Assembly (NCBI GenBank): GCA_028280485.1
Contig: JANQLS010000021.1
Coordinates: forward strand, 1-58,727
Direction of reading: 5' to 3'
Length of the DNA stretch: 58,727 nt
Source: Planctomycetota bacterium
GTDB lineage: Bacteria; Planctomycetota; UBA8108; JACQVS01
Shown piece by piece: positions 30,451 through 39,994 of the stretch (its first letter is position 1; every line of letters begins with the position of its first letter). A program made the translations under genes and the position numbers. Under the pieces are notes generated by a model, which did not search any database, was not told where the DNA came from, and saw only the letters and a list, made by a program, of their open reading frames with translations.

Positions 30451-33177
30451 TTAAGACTTCCCTTCTAACCAATTTTCTCCCCAAGTGGCGTCGACGACGA
30501 TGGGTACTTTTAAGTCTAAAGCGCTCGCCATCTCCAACTTGACTAAATCAACAAATTTTTCGATGCCCTCTCGAGGTGCTTCAAATACAAGCTCATCATG
30601 GACTTGAATCAACATCTTCAAATCCAATTCGTCTTCTTTGATTCGGTTGTGAAGATGGATCATCGCCAGCTTGATGAGATCAGCGGCACTCCCCTGAACC
30701 ACGGTATTAATCGCCAATCTTTCGCCCTGGGCGCGCATATTACGGTTACGAGAATGGATCTCCGGGATCGGGCGATGCCGACCTAAAATGGTAGAAACCT
30801 GCCCCGTTTCATCGGCTTGCTGAATACATTGATCCATAAAAGTGACAATGCCCGGGTAACGATCTTTATATCGCGTAATAAAATCAGAAGCTTCCGGTCG
30901 GGAAATCCCGAGCGCATTTGCTAATCCGAATGCACCTTGACCGTAGATGATTCCAAAGTTCACGGCTTTCGCTCGACTCCGTTGATCGCTGGTGACTTCT
31001 TCAGGAGGAATTCCTGCAAGCTGCGCTGCGACAGTACGGTGAATGTCTTGACCCGATTCAAAGGCATCGAGCAAACCTTCGTCTTGAGAAAAATGAGCGA
31101 GAATTCTCAACTCGATTTGTGAGTAGTCAGCGGTGATTAAAACATGATCATCGGAACCGGCGATGAAAGCCCTTCGAATCTCCCGTCCTTGAGGTGTTCG
31201 AATGGGAATGTTTTGCAAGTTCGGATCGGAAGAACTCAATCGCCCCGTGGCGGCAACAGTTTGATGGAAGCTGGCGTGCAATCGATCCGTTTTCTCCGAT
31301 ACATAATCCGGTAACGGTTCTAAATAAGTTCGACGAAGCTTCGTAAGTTCTCGATACTCTAAAATCAAAGTCGGAAGAGGATGCTCCGTTTCGTGCTTGA
31401 GCGTTTCGAGAACACTCGCATCCGTACTTCTCGATGTTTTAGTTTTCTTCACCACCCTCAAACCGATGTCATCGAAGAGAATCTCCGCGAGCTGCTTGGG
31501 AGAATCAATTTTAAATTCTCTTCCCGACGCCTTGTAGATCTCATTCTCTAACTCGATGATGCGATCCGCGAGCTTCGCACTGGCGTCTCTAAGTTGCTGA
31601 GTGTCAAGCGCCACGCCTTGGTATTCCATTTCGGCGAGTACTTCAACCAAGGGCATTTCGACCTCTTCGAAGAGCTTATCGACTCCAGCGGTTTTTAAAT
31701 CGGGCGCAAGTCTTTCGTAAAGTCTCCACGTGATATCGGCATCTTCAGCTGCGTATTCCGCTAACTTCACAGGATCCGCATCGAGCATCGAAATTTGCTT
31801 TTTACCTTTTCCGATCAACTCGGTAATCGAAATTGTCTCATGATTCAAAAAGTCTAATGCCAAGGCATCCATTCCGTGGCCACGACGTTCGGGATGGGAA
31901 AGATAGGAAGCGACCATAGAATCAAAGTAAACCCCTCGGAGGTTGATTCCCGCTGAGCGAAGCACATTCATATCGTATTTGATATTCTGCCCGCACTTTT
32001 TAACTTCGGGATCTTCGAGTATTGGCTTAAGACTATCCAGAGTAGGTTCGACGTCTAAGGTTTGAGCTCCCAGTTGATTGGACCGAAGGGGAATGTACCA
32101 GCCTTCACCCGCTTTCCAACTGATCGAAATTCCAACTAAAAGACAATCGACAGCACTCAGGGATGTCGTCTCCGTATCGATGGCAAAGATCTTTTGCTCT
32201 TGAAGCTTTTTGATAAATTCATCGAAGGCTTCCGGTGTATTCACATCGTGATACTCGGCATCCAATTTTGGAGCCGGAGGAGCTTTCATGACTCCTTTAT
32301 CCTCATGAGCACCATTGGATTGTGCTTCTTCCAATTGATCGATCAGCCGTTTGAAATTGAGTTCTTTAAAAGTCGGCAAAAGAGCCTCAGGCTGAAAGTT
32401 TTCCGTTCGGCAATCTTCAACTTTAAATTCCAAATCGACATTTGGATTCAAAGTGACTAAACGGCGAGAAATCTCGAGAACATCAGAGTGTTCTTTAAAG
32501 TTTTCTTTCATCTTAGGAGTCAGTTCTTCGACATTCTCCAAGATGCTTTCAACGCTTCCGTATTTTTTTAGCAGTCCTAAAGCTTTCTTGGGACCAACCC
32601 CGGGAATCCCTGGGATGTTGTCGGTGGAGTCTCCCGTCAGAGTCTGAAGCTCGACCGCCATTTCAGGAGTAAAGCCATGCTTTTCTTCTAATGCGATGGG
32701 ATCGATCAGTTCATCTTTGACGGGATCCCAAAGCTTGACTTTCTCAGTAAGGATTTGATGGAGATCTTTGTCTTTGCTCGCAATTCGAAGCTCGATATCT
32801 TGATCGGTTAACAAACGAGCAATCGTCGCGATGATGTCATCAGCTTCTTGCCCTTTAACGACGAATTGAGGCACACCTAATGTTTCTAAAATCTGAGTGA
32901 TGCGATCGACTTGAGGCCCAAAATCTTCCGGTGCCCGATCCCGGTTAGCTTTGTACTCAGGAAAAAATTCTTTTCGTTCGGTGGTATCGTCTCCGAAATC
33001 TAAGGCAACCGCGAGATAGTCAGGATTCTTATTCTTGATGATATTGAGAATCATCTGAGTAAAGATGTAAGTCGCCTTCGTAGGCTCACCCGATGGAGAA
33101 GTCAAAATCTGTGCGAAAGGAGCGTAGTAGGCTCTGAAGATTTGAGCGTGACCATCAATCAAATAGAATGTCTTCAA
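30451..33177 (-). CDS. polA: DNA polymerase I
   Basis: A 908-residue, full-length family A polymerase for Okazaki-fragment processing and repair. Residues about 1-290 are the 5'-3' nuclease (FYLIDGHAQIFRAYYAPF, GQEADDIIAT, TGDSTDNIPGIPGVGPKKA). The 3'-5' exonuclease (about 310-500) is intact: DTETTS, NIKYD and YAAED. The polymerase (about 530-908) has motif A DYSQIELRILAH, the O helix RSRAKAVNFGIIYG and motif C QVHDELVFE. Proofreading is therefore expected, unlike in some bacterial Pol I enzymes. It stands upstream of two repeats and 21 bp downstream of a phosphoesterase gene, possibly in the same transcript. Confidence 0.98.
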   Translation of the reverse strand: MKTFYLIDGHAQIFRAYYAPFAQILTSPSGEPTKATYIFTQMILNIIKNKNPDYLAVALDFGDDTTERKEFFPEYKANRDRAPEDFGPQVDRITQILETLGVPQFVVKGQEADDIIATIARLLTDQDIELRIASKDKDLHQILTEKVKLWDPVKDELIDPIALEEKHGFTPEMAVELQTLTGDSTDNIPGIPGVGPKKALGLLKKYGSVESILENVEELTPKMKENFKEHSDVLEISRRLVTLNPNVDLEFKVEDCRTENFQPEALLPTFKELNFKRLIDQLEEAQSNGAHEDKGVMKAPPAPKLDAEYHDVNTPEAFDEFIKKLQEQKIFAIDTETTSLSAVDCLLVGISISWKAGEGWYIPLRSNQLGAQTLDVEPTLDSLKPILEDPEVKKCGQNIKYDMNVLRSAGINLRGVYFDSMVASYLSHPERRGHGMDALALDFLNHETISITELIGKGKKQISMLDADPVKLAEYAAEDADITWRLYERLAPDLKTAGVDKLFEEVEMPLVEVLAEMEYQGVALDTQQLRDASAKLADRIIELENEIYKASGREFKIDSPKQLAEILFDDIGLRVVKKTKTSRSTDASVLETLKHETEHPLPTLILEYRELTKLRRTYLEPLPDYVSEKTDRLHASFHQTVAATGRLSSSDPNLQNIPIRTPQGREIRRAFIAGSDDHVLITADYSQIELRILAHFSQDEGLLDAFESGQDIHRTVAAQLAGIPPEEVTSDQRSRAKAVNFGIIYGQGAFGLANALGISRPEASDFITRYKDRYPGIVTFMDQCIQQADETGQVSTILGRHRPIPEIHSRNRNMRAQGERLAINTVVQGSAADLIKLAMIHLHNRIKEDELDLKMLIQVHDELVFEAPREGIEKFVDLVKLEMASALDLKVPIVVDATWGENWLEGKS

Positions 33178-33198
33178 CTTCTGTCCTCTTAAAAATTT

Positions 33199-34089
33199 TT
33201 ATAAAGATTTTCGTGGCTTAAGGGAATAGTCTTTTTGAGTACGAAATCCATCGAGCTTCAAGCTGCCATCCGAATAGATATCCAATACCGAATACGCACC
33301 ATTTTTTATCCCTGGGCCCTCAACTGCAGCAGAGAGGGTAATATATGGAATCCCCTTAAGCCAGCGAATATCATTTTTATGACTGTGCCCCTGGAAAACC
33401 GCCGCGATATCTCCACGGGCTTCCAAGATCTTCCGTATCTGAGGGGAATTTTTTACCCCATGAGCGTCGATTTTATCTAAGCGTTGATGCGCAAAAATGA
33501 TCACTGGAAGCTTTGTCTTCTTCAGATCCTTGATGAGCCACTTTTGTTCTTCTTTGGGTATCCAAGTATCCGTCCACGTAAAATTCTTATTACCGTAAGG
33601 TGTTCCATCCTTTTTGAAGCAAGCATCCAAAATCACAAAATGAAATCCGTTTTTATCGAAAGAGTAGTACTCCCTCTTCGCTCCACAGTTTTTCAAAAAC
33701 TGCTTCTTCGTTAATGTGTCGACACAATGGTTACCGATCACGTAGTGGCGATCGGCCGACAGTTTCTTGTACTCCTTCTCGATCGCATTTAAATACCGCA
33801 ACTCGGTTGGAACATCGACAGCTCGATCAATAAAATCTCCCAGTTCAACTCCGAAGGTGATCTTCTTCTCATTAAATATTTTCACCGCCTCTTTTATTTT
33901 AACTAAGCTGTCTCGATAGTGACGCGTTCCGGCCGTTTTTTTGTCAGCGTAGTGTAAGTCGGTGAGAAGACCGATTTTGAGCGCGGGTTTTTCTTTGGCG
34001 AGGATTTGGTTAGAACCTAGTGCAGCAATGCATAAAGTTGAACTTTTTAAAAAGCTTCTTCGAGTAGGTAGATGGAATTTTGAATTCAT
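33199..34089 (-). CDS. Tat-exported calcineurin-like metallophosphoesterase
   Basis: A 296-residue protein. The N-terminus TRRSFLKSS followed by a hydrophobic stretch (STLCIAALGSNQILA) is a twin-arginine signal, so the protein is exported folded. The metallophosphoesterase motifs are TDLHY (DxH), GDFID (GDxxD), GNHCVD (GNH), FAHQ and GHSH. The family hydrolyses phosphoesters with a di-metal centre; substrate unknown. It ends 21 bp before the polA start on the same strand, but the functional link is unclear. Confidence 0.88.
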   Translation of the reverse strand: MNSKFHLPTRRSFLKSSTLCIAALGSNQILAKEKPALKIGLLTDLHYADKKTAGTRHYRDSLVKIKEAVKIFNEKKITFGVELGDFIDRAVDVPTELRYLNAIEKEYKKLSADRHYVIGNHCVDTLTKKQFLKNCGAKREYYSFDKNGFHFVILDACFKKDGTPYGNKNFTWTDTWIPKEEQKWLIKDLKKTKLPVIIFAHQRLDKIDAHGVKNSPQIRKILEARGDIAAVFQGHSHKNDIRWLKGIPYITLSAAVEGPGIKNGAYSVLDIYSDGSLKLDGFRTQKDYSLKPRKSL

Positions 34090-34486
34090 GATTATCTTAT
34101 TTATTAATTCTCAATCTATTTGCAGAGAATGGATTTGGAAATTTATCGAAATGCCTTATGTGAAGAACATTATATAGAACTCTTTGGATTTAATTAAATG
34201 AGTGATTCAAATAATCTCCCAGGAGGCTCAGTAATTCTTCCCGGATGAACATTTATTTTTGATTCCGGCAAGATGACTTTCTTCATGTTATAAGGTAGTA
34301 GGCACACGCTGTGTGCCGTCCCTAGAGGAAACACATGAAATCCAATTGGATTTAGAATTCATTAAATAGTCCCTGTTAATCTACACATCAGGCGCTAATT
34401 TCTAAATTCAGATTCTCTAATAGTTTTTAATTCTTGCGATATTCGTATATTAAGACGGCACACAGCGTGTGCCTACTACCATCAGC
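34090..34486. other. Divergent intergenic region with GTAG element
   Basis: The 397 bp between the phosphoesterase and recD2 carry no gene. The left 200 bp are AT-rich and should contain the phosphoesterase promoter. The right part is the 185-bp GTAG-terminated element at 34295-34479, which ends 7 bp before the recD2 ATG, so any recD2 promoter must lie within or before the element. Confidence 0.65.
34295..34479. repeat. GTAG-terminated element with identical 26-bp arms (185 bp)
   Basis: The left arm 34295-34320 is GTAGTAGGCACACGCTGTGT then GCCGTC; the right arm 34454-34479 is its exact reverse complement. Each arm is a hairpin of the GGCACAC/GTGTGCC type. This element ends immediately before a start codon rather than at a stop, which separates it from the copies at convergent gene ends. 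Confidence 0.93.
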
Positions 34487-36658
34487 ATGACCCAATCCAT
34501 CACCGGCACTGTAGAGCGCGTCGTTTTCCACAATGTGGAAACGGGATTCTGCGTGCTTAAGGTGATCCTTCAAGATTTAGAGGCCGCAGTAGATGTGGTC
34601 GGTAAAGTCCCCGCGATTCATGAAGGTGAGTTAGTTGTTGGGAATGGCGAATGGGTACAAAACAAAGATTACGGCAAACAATTTAAAGCACAATCGTTAC
34701 ATATCTCTCCCCCGACTTCAAAAGAGGGAATCGAGCGCTATTTAGCTTCAGGGCTGATCGATGGCATCGGCCCGGAGCTCGCCAGCAGGTTAGTAAAAGC
34801 TTTCGGTGAAGATGTGTTTGATGTCATCGAAAAGCAACCGAAGCGACTCAATGAAGTTTCTGGAATCGGGAAGAAACGAAAAGAAGTCATCCTCGGAGCC
34901 TGGAAAGAACAAAAATCCGTCCGCGACATTATGGTCTTTTTGTATTCCCACGGTATTTCCACGTCACGCGCGGTCAAAATCCACAAGAAGTACGGGCACG
35001 AAGCCATCGCCAAGCTATTAGAAAATCCCTACGCATTAGCGCGTGATTTCATAGGCATCGGTTTTAAGACCGCTGATCAAATCGCTAAGTCTTTGGGTGT
35101 CGAACAAGATTCTCCCAAACGAATTCGTGCCGGAATTGAGTTTTCAGTTTCTCAATTCAACTTAGACGGTCACACCGCGGCTCCACGAGACGGCTTACTC
35201 GAACAAACGGCTTCACTTCTAGGATTAGACACCAAGGCCGTTGAAATTGAACTCGACCAACAAATTGACCACCAAGAGCTGATTCAAAGTGAAATCGGGG
35301 AGCAACTTTGCCTTTACCTGCCCCCTCTTCACTACGCCGAAACCCGTATCATAGAAAACTTAAACTCAAAACTGAGCCGCCAAGCAGAGCCATTAAGATT
35401 CGCTTTTGAAGACACGCTTTCATCAATTCAAAAAGAAGCTCAAATCTCCTTAGCAAAAAGTCAAATCCAGGCCCTCCACTTAGCCTTAACTCAACCCGTC
35501 AGTATTATCACTGGAGGACCGGGAGTCGGAAAAACAACGATCTTAAGATGTTTGTTAAGAGCCCTCGAAAGAGAAAACCGCCGAGTCAAGCTTTGCGCTC
35601 CCACCGGCAGGGCCGCCCGTCGCCTAAGCGAATCGACTCAAGAAGAAGCCACCACGATCCATCGCCTACTCGAATTCAATCCTGGCCTTCAACGGTTTCA
35701 GTACGATCACCGCAAGCGACTCGAATGCGATGCCTTAATCTTGGATGAATCTTCGATGGTCGATCTTACTCTCTTCCATCAACTCTTAAGAGCATTGCCC
35801 GATCATGCCAGCCTCACTTTAGTGGGCGACGCTGATCAACTCCCTTCGGTGGGGCCGGGTCAAGTGTTAGGAGATTTAATTAATTCTCAAGTCGTCCCAA
35901 CGGCTAAATTAACTACAATCTTCAGGCAATCGGCTCAGAGCGAGATTGTTGAAAATGCCCACCGAATTCATCAAGGTGTCGTACCCGTTCCTCACACCGA
36001 CAAAGAAACCTTAGGTGAATTTTATTTTATTGAAGCGGAGGACCCTTCAGAGGTACTGTCCAAAATCAACATTGTTTTAACTGAACGCATTCCGAAGCGA
36101 TTTCAGCTAAACCCAATTAAGGATGTACAAATTTTAACTCCGATGCATAAATCTCAAGTCGGAGTCAAAGCTCTCAATACTTATCTTCAAGAACTTTTAA
36201 ATCCTCCAGGTAAAGCTCAGATCGAACGCTATAACCAAATCTACCGCCTGGGCGATAAGGTCATGCAATTAGAAAACGATTATGATCGAGAAGTTTTTAA
36301 TGGAGATTTAGGTTATATCAGCTCGATCGATGAAGTCTCTCAATCGTTGTTGGTCGACATCTACGGTCGACAAGTCCGCTATGCCTTTACCGAATTAGAT
36401 CAGCTCACCCCAGCTTACGCTTGTACGATTCATAAAAGTCAAGGATCTGAGTATCCTGCGATCATCATCCCATTAGTTACCCAACATTTTATGATGCTCT
36501 TACGCAAGGTCTTATACACCGCTGTAACTCGAGCCAAGCGACTCGTCATCATCATCGGAAGTCGAAAAGCCTTAGAGATTGCCACTCAGCGTGATGATCA
36601 AAGTCACCGTATATCGGGTTTGAGGGAAAGGCTTCAAAGTAGTAGGCTCACCCCGTGA
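34487..36658 (+). CDS. recD2: ATP-dependent DNA helicase, RecD2/TraA family
   Basis: A superfamily 1B 5'-3' helicase of 723 residues. The N-terminus SITGTVERVVFHNVETGFCV is typical of RecD2. Helix-hairpin-helix segments follow (GLIDGIGPELASRL, VSGIGKKRKEV, FIGIGFKTADQIAK), then Walker A GGPGVGKTT (343-351), motif Ia CAPTGRAARRL, Walker B LDESSMVD, GDADQLPSVGPG and the C-terminal TIHKSQGSEY and YTAVTRAKR. I use the ATG at 34487: an upstream GTG at 34469 lies inside the repeat arm. The last codons (SSRLTP and stop TGA) come from a GTAG-palindrome arm, so the C-terminus is encoded by a repeat. It acts without RecBC; addAB is elsewhere in the window. Confidence 0.95.
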   Translation: MTQSITGTVERVVFHNVETGFCVLKVILQDLEAAVDVVGKVPAIHEGELVVGNGEWVQNKDYGKQFKAQSLHISPPTSKEGIERYLASGLIDGIGPELASRLVKAFGEDVFDVIEKQPKRLNEVSGIGKKRKEVILGAWKEQKSVRDIMVFLYSHGISTSRAVKIHKKYGHEAIAKLLENPYALARDFIGIGFKTADQIAKSLGVEQDSPKRIRAGIEFSVSQFNLDGHTAAPRDGLLEQTASLLGLDTKAVEIELDQQIDHQELIQSEIGEQLCLYLPPLHYAETRIIENLNSKLSRQAEPLRFAFEDTLSSIQKEAQISLAKSQIQALHLALTQPVSIITGGPGVGKTTILRCLLRALERENRRVKLCAPTGRAARRLSESTQEEATTIHRLLEFNPGLQRFQYDHRKRLECDALILDESSMVDLTLFHQLLRALPDHASLTLVGDADQLPSVGPGQVLGDLINSQVVPTAKLTTIFRQSAQSEIVENAHRIHQGVVPVPHTDKETLGEFYFIEAEDPSEVLSKINIVLTERIPKRFQLNPIKDVQILTPMHKSQVGVKALNTYLQELLNPPGKAQIERYNQIYRLGDKVMQLENDYDREVFNGDLGYISSIDEVSQSLLVDIYGRQVRYAFTELDQLTPAYACTIHKSQGSEYPAIIIPLVTQHFMMLLRKVLYTAVTRAKRLVIIIGSRKALEIATQRDDQSHRISGLRERLQSSRLTP

Positions 36659-36796
36659 GCCGGAACTCGAAACCTAAATAAAACCAAAAACTAGAGCGAA
36701 GAGTTTGCTCAGTCGATTAAGTGTTATTTCTTATTACGCTTGATTGTTTCAGATCTACGATATCGTTACGTACGACTCGAAGGTCGAGCCTACCAC
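36639..36796. repeat. GTAG-terminated element overlapping the recD2 stop (158 bp)
   Basis: The left arm 36639-36663 (GTAGTAGGCTCACCCCGTGA then GCCGG) supplies the final codons and stop of recD2. The right arm 36765-36796 is the reverse complement of GTGGTAGGCTCGACCTTCGA then GTCGTACGTAAC. Stems differ (GGCTCA/TGAGCC against GGCTCG/CGAGTC), but each pairs with itself. The right arm is directly followed by an AACTAGCCCGAAGCG arm at 36798. Confidence 0.8.
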
Positions 36797-37170
36797 TAAC
36801 TAGCCCGAAGCGCTAGCGAGGGGACGAAACGTTTGATTGAAACCTTATGACTTGAATCTACGGAATATGGAAAAGACTCATTCCCGCCCTTTTAAAACTT
36901 GAATACCCCATCATTCTTTCATCCTCGCTCACGCTTCGGGCTCCCTAATTTGTTCGCTAAGATATAAAACTATTCGGTTTATAAAGAAGACCGCACGCGG
37001 AGCGTGCGGACTACTATTGCTACCAAGAACCCATTCTTGTTAGAATGATTGTTCTGTGCTTGGAAATTCACCACCATTTTCCCATCTCATTTTCAACCCT
37101 CTGAGTTGATCATCGGCACAGTTCTCAAAATTAATGGGTCTAAAAAATTCATTTTAAAAAGGATCATTTC
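36659..37170. other. Repeat-rich spacer before the PQQ dehydrogenase
   Basis: The 512 bp hold no gene. They contain most of the element 36639-36796, an AGCCCGAAGCG-family arm in each orientation (36798-36823 and 36923-36942) about 100 bp apart, and a single GTAG-palindrome arm on the minus strand (36989-37014, stem CCGCACGC/GCGTGCGG). The last 150 bp contain the promoter region and AAAGGA shortly before the next ATG. Confidence 0.7.
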
Positions 37171-39399
37171 ATGATGTCGTTTGCTCCTAAAGACATGAAA
37201 CGTCAATTCGTTTTGATACTCTCTATTTTGAGTATCACCTTCATCGGATCCGAATTGAGCGCTCAATTCAAAGCCGTCGACACCTCCCGAGTTCAAGGGT
37301 CACCCGATCCTTTACCCCCACTCGAAATTGTCAACGCTTTCCCCCATCTTAAATTTGCTCGCCCCGTGGGGATCACTCACGCAGGAGATGGCTCGGGACG
37401 CTCCTTTGTCATCGATCAAGTCGGAATCATTCATGTTTTCAAAACGAGTGAAGACACCAAAGAATCGAAGGTTTTTCTCGACATTCGAAAGAAAGTACTC
37501 ACCGACCACTTTGAAGAAGGCTTACTCGGCCTCGCATTTCATCCCAAATACAAAGAGACAGGCGAGTTCTTCGTTTACTACTCTGCAAATAAGCCCCGAC
37601 GTTCGGTCATCTCTCGCTTCAAGGTTTCGAGTTCCGATCCGAATAAAGCTGACCCCAATTCTGAAGAACTAGTGATCGCCGTCAATCAACCTTTCGGTAA
37701 TCACAATTCAGGCAGTATCGAGTTCGGCCCTGATGGCAAACTCTACATTCCCTTAGGTGATGGAGGTGCCGGTGGCGATCCTCACGGCAACGGGCAAAAT
37801 TTAAGCACTCTTTTAGGAACAATTATAAGAATCGACATCGACAAAAAGGATGCCGGTAAGAACTACGCGATTCCTCCTGACAATCCCTTCGTCGGTCGTG
37901 AAGGCGCCCGTGGAGAAATTTGGGTTTACGGAGTACGTAACCCTTGGAGGATGACTTTCGATCGTTTAACCGGTGAAGGTTGGTTTGCCGACGTCGGTCA
38001 AAACCAGCGTGAAGAAATCAACCTCATTCGTAAGGGAGGAAACTATGGCTGGAAAGTGAGAGAAGGAACTCTACCTTTCGATGCTTCAGCTAAATCAACG
38101 GGCGAAACCTTCATTCCTCCTCTTAGCGAATACGCCCGTCACGATGGAAAATCGATTTCAGGCGGCCTCGTTTATCGAGGTAAAAAATTTGGTGAACTCA
38201 AAGGAACATATCTCTACGCTGATTTCGCTTCATATAACATTTGGGCTCTTAAAAAGTCAGGCGCACGGGTCACTTCCAATATCCTTATTAGCCGGAGCTC
38301 ACTTCCTGTAACTGGATTCGGCGAAGACGAAGCTGGCGAGATCTATATCGCAGCCTTTGGTGGTGGCGAAGGATTCAATGCCAAAAAAGTAGGAATGGGT
38401 AAACTTTTCCATTTAGGAAACGGAAAGATTTATAAGTTCAAGCGACGAACTAAAAACCTAAACGATCCGGCACGATTCCCTCGACTCCTGTCGCAAACGG
38501 GTTTCTTTAAGCAAAACAAACTGCAGACACCCATCGACGGTTTGATTCCTTACGACGTCAACATTCCTCAGTGGACCGACGGCGCGCGCAAATCTCGTTA
38601 TCTCGCGCTTCCTTCTAAGGGCTCGGTGAAATTCTCGGAGCATGGCAATTGGGAATTCCCCGTTGGCTCCGTCTTTATCGAGACCTTATCGATGGGAGAC
38701 AAAGGCAATAGCAAGAAGTTAGAGACTCGCCTCTTGGTTCTCAGTGATCGCGGCTGGGATGGATACACTTACAAGTGGAACGACACGCAAACCGATGCTG
38801 AACTCCTCGACTCCGGAGAGGTCACCGCACATACCTTCAAAAGGGATGGAAAGGATCACAATCAATCCTGGAACTATCCCAGTCGAAGTGATTGCAACAC
38901 CTGCCACAATCAGTCCGCAGGTTATGTTCTTGGAGTGAATACAAAGCAACTCAATTCGAGTTCCTCAAAGAACAATCCTCTAGATCAATTCCATCAATTG
39001 GGCGTCTTAACTGAAGACCTACCAAAAGAACTGGGTGAGCTACCGTCCTTCCCCAACTGGAATAATAAAATTGGCAGTGTGGATAAGCTCGCCCGTGGTT
39101 ATCTCGATGTGAACTGCTCCATTTGCCACCGCCCCGGTGGAACTGCAGTTTCGAGAGCCGATTTCCGCTCAGGGGCCAATTTGAAAAAAGCCCGAATTCT
39201 CAATCAAGATCCCGGTCAAGCTCGATTTGGAGCCGACGGATCTAAGATCATCACTCCCGGAGCCCCTTCTCGTAGCGAGATGGTGCTTCGTATGATGCAC
39301 CTTGGAACAGGGCGGATGCCGCCCTTGGCGACCACTCAAGTCGATTGGAACGCCGTACAAATCGTCGGTCAATGGATCGAGAGCATGCAGACTGAATAG
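37171..39399 (+). CDS. PQQ-type sugar dehydrogenase fused to C-terminal cytochrome c region
   Basis: A 742-residue exported protein. The signal peptide is at about 9-32 (QFVLILSILSITFIGSELSA). Residues about 52-425 are a soluble glucose/sorbosone-dehydrogenase beta-propeller (VGITHAGDGSGRSFVIDQ, GLLGLAFHPKY, NHNSGSIEFGPDGKLYIPLG, GVRNPWRMTFD, GGNYGWKVREGT). The C-terminal third has two heme-binding motifs, CNTCH (575-579) and CSICH (649-653). This suggests oxidation of a sugar by a PQQ-like cofactor with electrons passed to heme and on to the periplasmic chain. AAGGA precedes the ATG at 37171. The LOG-family gene follows after 7 bp. Confidence 0.9.
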   Translation: MMSFAPKDMKRQFVLILSILSITFIGSELSAQFKAVDTSRVQGSPDPLPPLEIVNAFPHLKFARPVGITHAGDGSGRSFVIDQVGIIHVFKTSEDTKESKVFLDIRKKVLTDHFEEGLLGLAFHPKYKETGEFFVYYSANKPRRSVISRFKVSSSDPNKADPNSEELVIAVNQPFGNHNSGSIEFGPDGKLYIPLGDGGAGGDPHGNGQNLSTLLGTIIRIDIDKKDAGKNYAIPPDNPFVGREGARGEIWVYGVRNPWRMTFDRLTGEGWFADVGQNQREEINLIRKGGNYGWKVREGTLPFDASAKSTGETFIPPLSEYARHDGKSISGGLVYRGKKFGELKGTYLYADFASYNIWALKKSGARVTSNILISRSSLPVTGFGEDEAGEIYIAAFGGGEGFNAKKVGMGKLFHLGNGKIYKFKRRTKNLNDPARFPRLLSQTGFFKQNKLQTPIDGLIPYDVNIPQWTDGARKSRYLALPSKGSVKFSEHGNWEFPVGSVFIETLSMGDKGNSKKLETRLLVLSDRGWDGYTYKWNDTQTDAELLDSGEVTAHTFKRDGKDHNQSWNYPSRSDCNTCHNQSAGYVLGVNTKQLNSSSSKNNPLDQFHQLGVLTEDLPKELGELPSFPNWNNKIGSVDKLARGYLDVNCSICHRPGGTAVSRADFRSGANLKKARILNQDPGQARFGADGSKIITPGAPSRSEMVLRMMHLGTGRMPPLATTQVDWNAVQIVGQWIESMQTE

Positions 39400-39406
39400 T
39401 GACTCC

Positions 39407-39994
39407 ATGACGATCGATCCTCAACGAGTTGGCATCTTTTGCGGCTCTCACCCAGGTCAAGATCCCAGTTTTGTGGAAATTGCCCAGGAGATGGGACGCG
39501 AACTCGCTGCTCGAAAATATTCATTAGTGTTCGGAGGCGGAGGTACAGGTCTCATGGGGGCCTGTGCCGATGCTATCCTTGAGAATCAAGGAGCAGCAAT
39601 CGGGGTCATCCCAACCTCGATGGTTGACGCCCAGCTTGAGCATCAAGGGCTCACCCAACTGCTTGTCGTCGACACCATGCACGAGCGAAAAGCTCTTATG
39701 GTTGAACTCTCAGGTGCCTTCATAGCCCTTCCCGGAGGCATCGGCACTTTTGAAGAACTTCTCGAAGCCGGTACTTGGGCACAACTGGGAATCCATAACA
39801 AACCCGTAGGATTTCTCAATCACAAGGGGTATTACGATGGCCTGCTTCAGCTCTTGGATCGTGCCGTCACAGAAGGCTACCTCCGAAGCGACCAACGAAA
39901 AAACTGGCTCTGTAGCGATTCCATCCCCGAACTCCTCAATCTCCTCGAAGCCCAGCCCCCCACCAAGGCAAGCGCCTTCAATCTGAAGTGGTAA
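39407..39994 (+). CDS. LOG family protein (TIGR00730 type)
   Basis: A Rossmann-fold protein of 195 residues. The signatures are RVGIFCGSHPGQDP, FGGGGTGLMGACADA, HERKALMVELSGAFIALPG and the catalytic PGGIGTFEEL motif. Family members hydrolyse nucleoside 5'-monophosphates (cytokinin ribotides or AMP-like) to the free base and ribose-5-phosphate. A frame starting at 39302 exists but overlaps the upstream dehydrogenase by about 100 bp, and the family's N-terminus begins at the ATG at 39407. The gene follows the dehydrogenase stop by 7 bp and is probably co-transcribed, though without an obvious shared function. Confidence 0.9.
   Translation: MTIDPQRVGIFCGSHPGQDPSFVEIAQEMGRELAARKYSLVFGGGGTGLMGACADAILENQGAAIGVIPTSMVDAQLEHQGLTQLLVVDTMHERKALMVELSGAFIALPGGIGTFEELLEAGTWAQLGIHNKPVGFLNHKGYYDGLLQLLDRAVTEGYLRSDQRKNWLCSDSIPELLNLLEAQPPTKASAFNLKW

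Noticed and set aside
34469..34486. GTG start for recD2 at 34469
   Set aside because: The codons lie in a GTAG repeat arm and the family N-terminus begins at the ATG at 34487.
39302..39406. N-terminal extension of the LOG protein
   Set aside because: It overlaps the end of the PQQ dehydrogenase gene and has no family similarity; the ATG at 39407 fits.
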